DNA from: Candidatus Kuenenia stuttgartensis
GTDB lineage: Bacteria; Planctomycetota; Planctomycetia; Planctomycetales; Planctomycetaceae
DNA length: 33,627 nucleotides
Assembly: GCA_945904015.1 (NCBI GenBank)
Contig: CAMDPK010000081.1
Span: 1 to 33,627 of the forward strand
Direction of reading: 5' to 3'
This document shows positions 32,883 to 33,627 of the stretch, one piece after another. Each line of letters starts with the position of its first letter. Position 1 is the first letter of the stretch. The position numbers and the translations under genes were made by a program. The notes below the pieces were generated by a model that saw only the letters and a list, made by a program, of their open reading frames with translations, did no database searches and was not told the DNA's origin.

Positions 32883-33627
32883 TGAACGACCGCAATGCTC
32901 TGCGCAAGCGTCTGGAGCAGGACAAGATTGAATTCCTCCTCGTCCAATTCGTGGACGTTCACGGAGCGGCCAAAGGCAAGATGGTGCCGGCGTCATGTCT
33001 CGACGACGCGCTGGATGTCGGAGCGGGGTTCGCGGGCGCGGCGATGTGGGGGATCGGGCAGGGGCCGCATGGGCATGATGTGATGGCTCGGATTGATCCG
33101 GCGACCTGCACTCCGCTGGCGTGGATGCCGAATACGGCTCGGTTCGCCTCGAATCTGTTTGTGGACAATCAGCCGCATCCGTTTTGCTCGCGGACCAACT
33201 TGCAGCGCGTGTTGAACGAGGCCAAGGCGAAGGGCTACGTCTTCAATGTCGGCATGGAACCGGAGCACTTTCTGGTGACGCGCGGCGCGGACGGTTCGAT
33301 TCGGCCGTGGGATCCGATGGGAGTCGATACGCTCGCGAAACCGTGCTACGACTATCGCTCGATGTCCGCCGCGATGGGCTATCTGCAAGACGTCACGACG
33401 GCGCTCAATCAGCTCGGCTGGGGCGCGTACCAGGTCGATCACGAGGACGCGAACGGGCAGTACGAAGTCAATTTCAATTACGCCGACGCGCTCGTCACCG
33501 CCGACCGAGTCACCTTCTTCCGCATGTTGAGCACCGAGATCGCCAAGAAGTACGGAGCGATCGTCACGCACATGCCCAAGCCGTTCTCCGACCGCACCGG
33601 CAGCGGCCTGCACGTCCATTTTCATCT
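32883..33627 (+). CDS. glnT: Type III glutamine synthetase-like ligase (GlnT/GmaS), cut by window edge
   Basis: The frame is open from ATG 32883 to the last base, giving 248 residues. It opens RNALRKRLEQDKIEFLLVQFVDVHGAAKGKMVP, a glutamine-synthetase N-terminal domain, and reaches the catalytic part: MEPEHFL, then QVDHEDANGQYEVNFNYADAL, then THMPKPFSDRTGSGLHVHFH. These are the family's metal- and glutamate-binding stretches. This branch (type III, GlnT) includes gamma-glutamylmethylamide synthetase, which joins methylamine and glutamate using ATP. Standing directly after the GlxBCD/MgsABC set favours that or a related amide synthesis over ordinary glutamine synthesis, but sequence alone cannot settle it. 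AAAGGA lies upstream of the start. The C-terminal half is outside the window. Confidence 0.88.

Noticed and set aside
31295..32962. 555-codon minus-strand open frame
   Set aside because: It lies opposite the FMN glutamate-synthase subunit gene, whose motifs are clear, and crosses the 31357-31459 repeat.

Overview
The window looks like chromosomal DNA of a planctomycete (Planctomycetota, probably Planctomycetia). This rests on gene content recalled from those genomes: a Tat-exported DUF1501 protein, DUF1080 and DUF1570 secreted proteins, an ECF sigma factor beside a zinc-ribbon serine/threonine kinase, a 14-blade WD40 protein, a pre-peptidase-domain protein, a Uma2 nuclease and a short TPR leader. 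It also rests on many short perfect palindromes between genes. No rRNA, tRNA, CRISPR array, transposase or prophage gene was seen. No gene-free stretch exceeds 300 bases. Function calls come from motif recognition only; no search was run.

Layout. 1-9.3 kb: end of a VWA-domain protein, a DUF1570 putative metallopeptidase, a thioredoxin-domain (DUF255) protein, a DUF1501 protein, a stand-alone LigD-type phosphoesterase domain, an ABC ATPase, a DUF1080 protein and an overlapping DUF4160/DUF2442 pair. 9.3-15.7 kb: a WD40 gene and an NHL gene in tandem, facing an ECF sigma factor and receptor-like kinase unit. 15.8-19.2 kb: a TPR-led isocitrate/tartrate-dehydrogenase-family enzyme, an unrecognised helical protein and a Uma2 nuclease. 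19.2-23.6 kb (minus strand): a three-subunit molybdenum hydroxylase (FAD, 2Fe-2S, Mo subunits) with a hicAB toxin-antitoxin pair between the second and third genes. 23.8-29.6 kb: an alpha/beta hydrolase, a Gly/Tyr-rich secreted protein, a large pre-peptidase-domain protein and an amine/amino-acid permease. 29.7 kb to the end: four genes for a split glutamate-synthase-like enzyme plus a type III glutamine-synthetase-like ligase. This is the gene set of the gamma-glutamylmethylamide/N-methylglutamate route (or its Glx relatives), and with the divergent permease it suggests uptake and assimilation of a small amine.

The most striking signal is the density of palindromic elements. About a dozen were found in 33 kb, falling in several sequence families. 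Two related ones, each exactly 57 bp, lie in frame inside unrelated conserved genes (3078-3134 and 30678-30734). Each adds 19 residues with the pattern VGQxxxL...LPH. Related copies lie outside genes at 6120-6177 and 8504-8567. Other families sit in operon junctions (14914-14971, 22653-22715, 31357-31459), supply a stop codon (4065-4131), or lie between convergent or divergent genes (12412-12461, 1818-1877). Together they look like small non-autonomous mobile palindromes, some tolerated as protein inserts.
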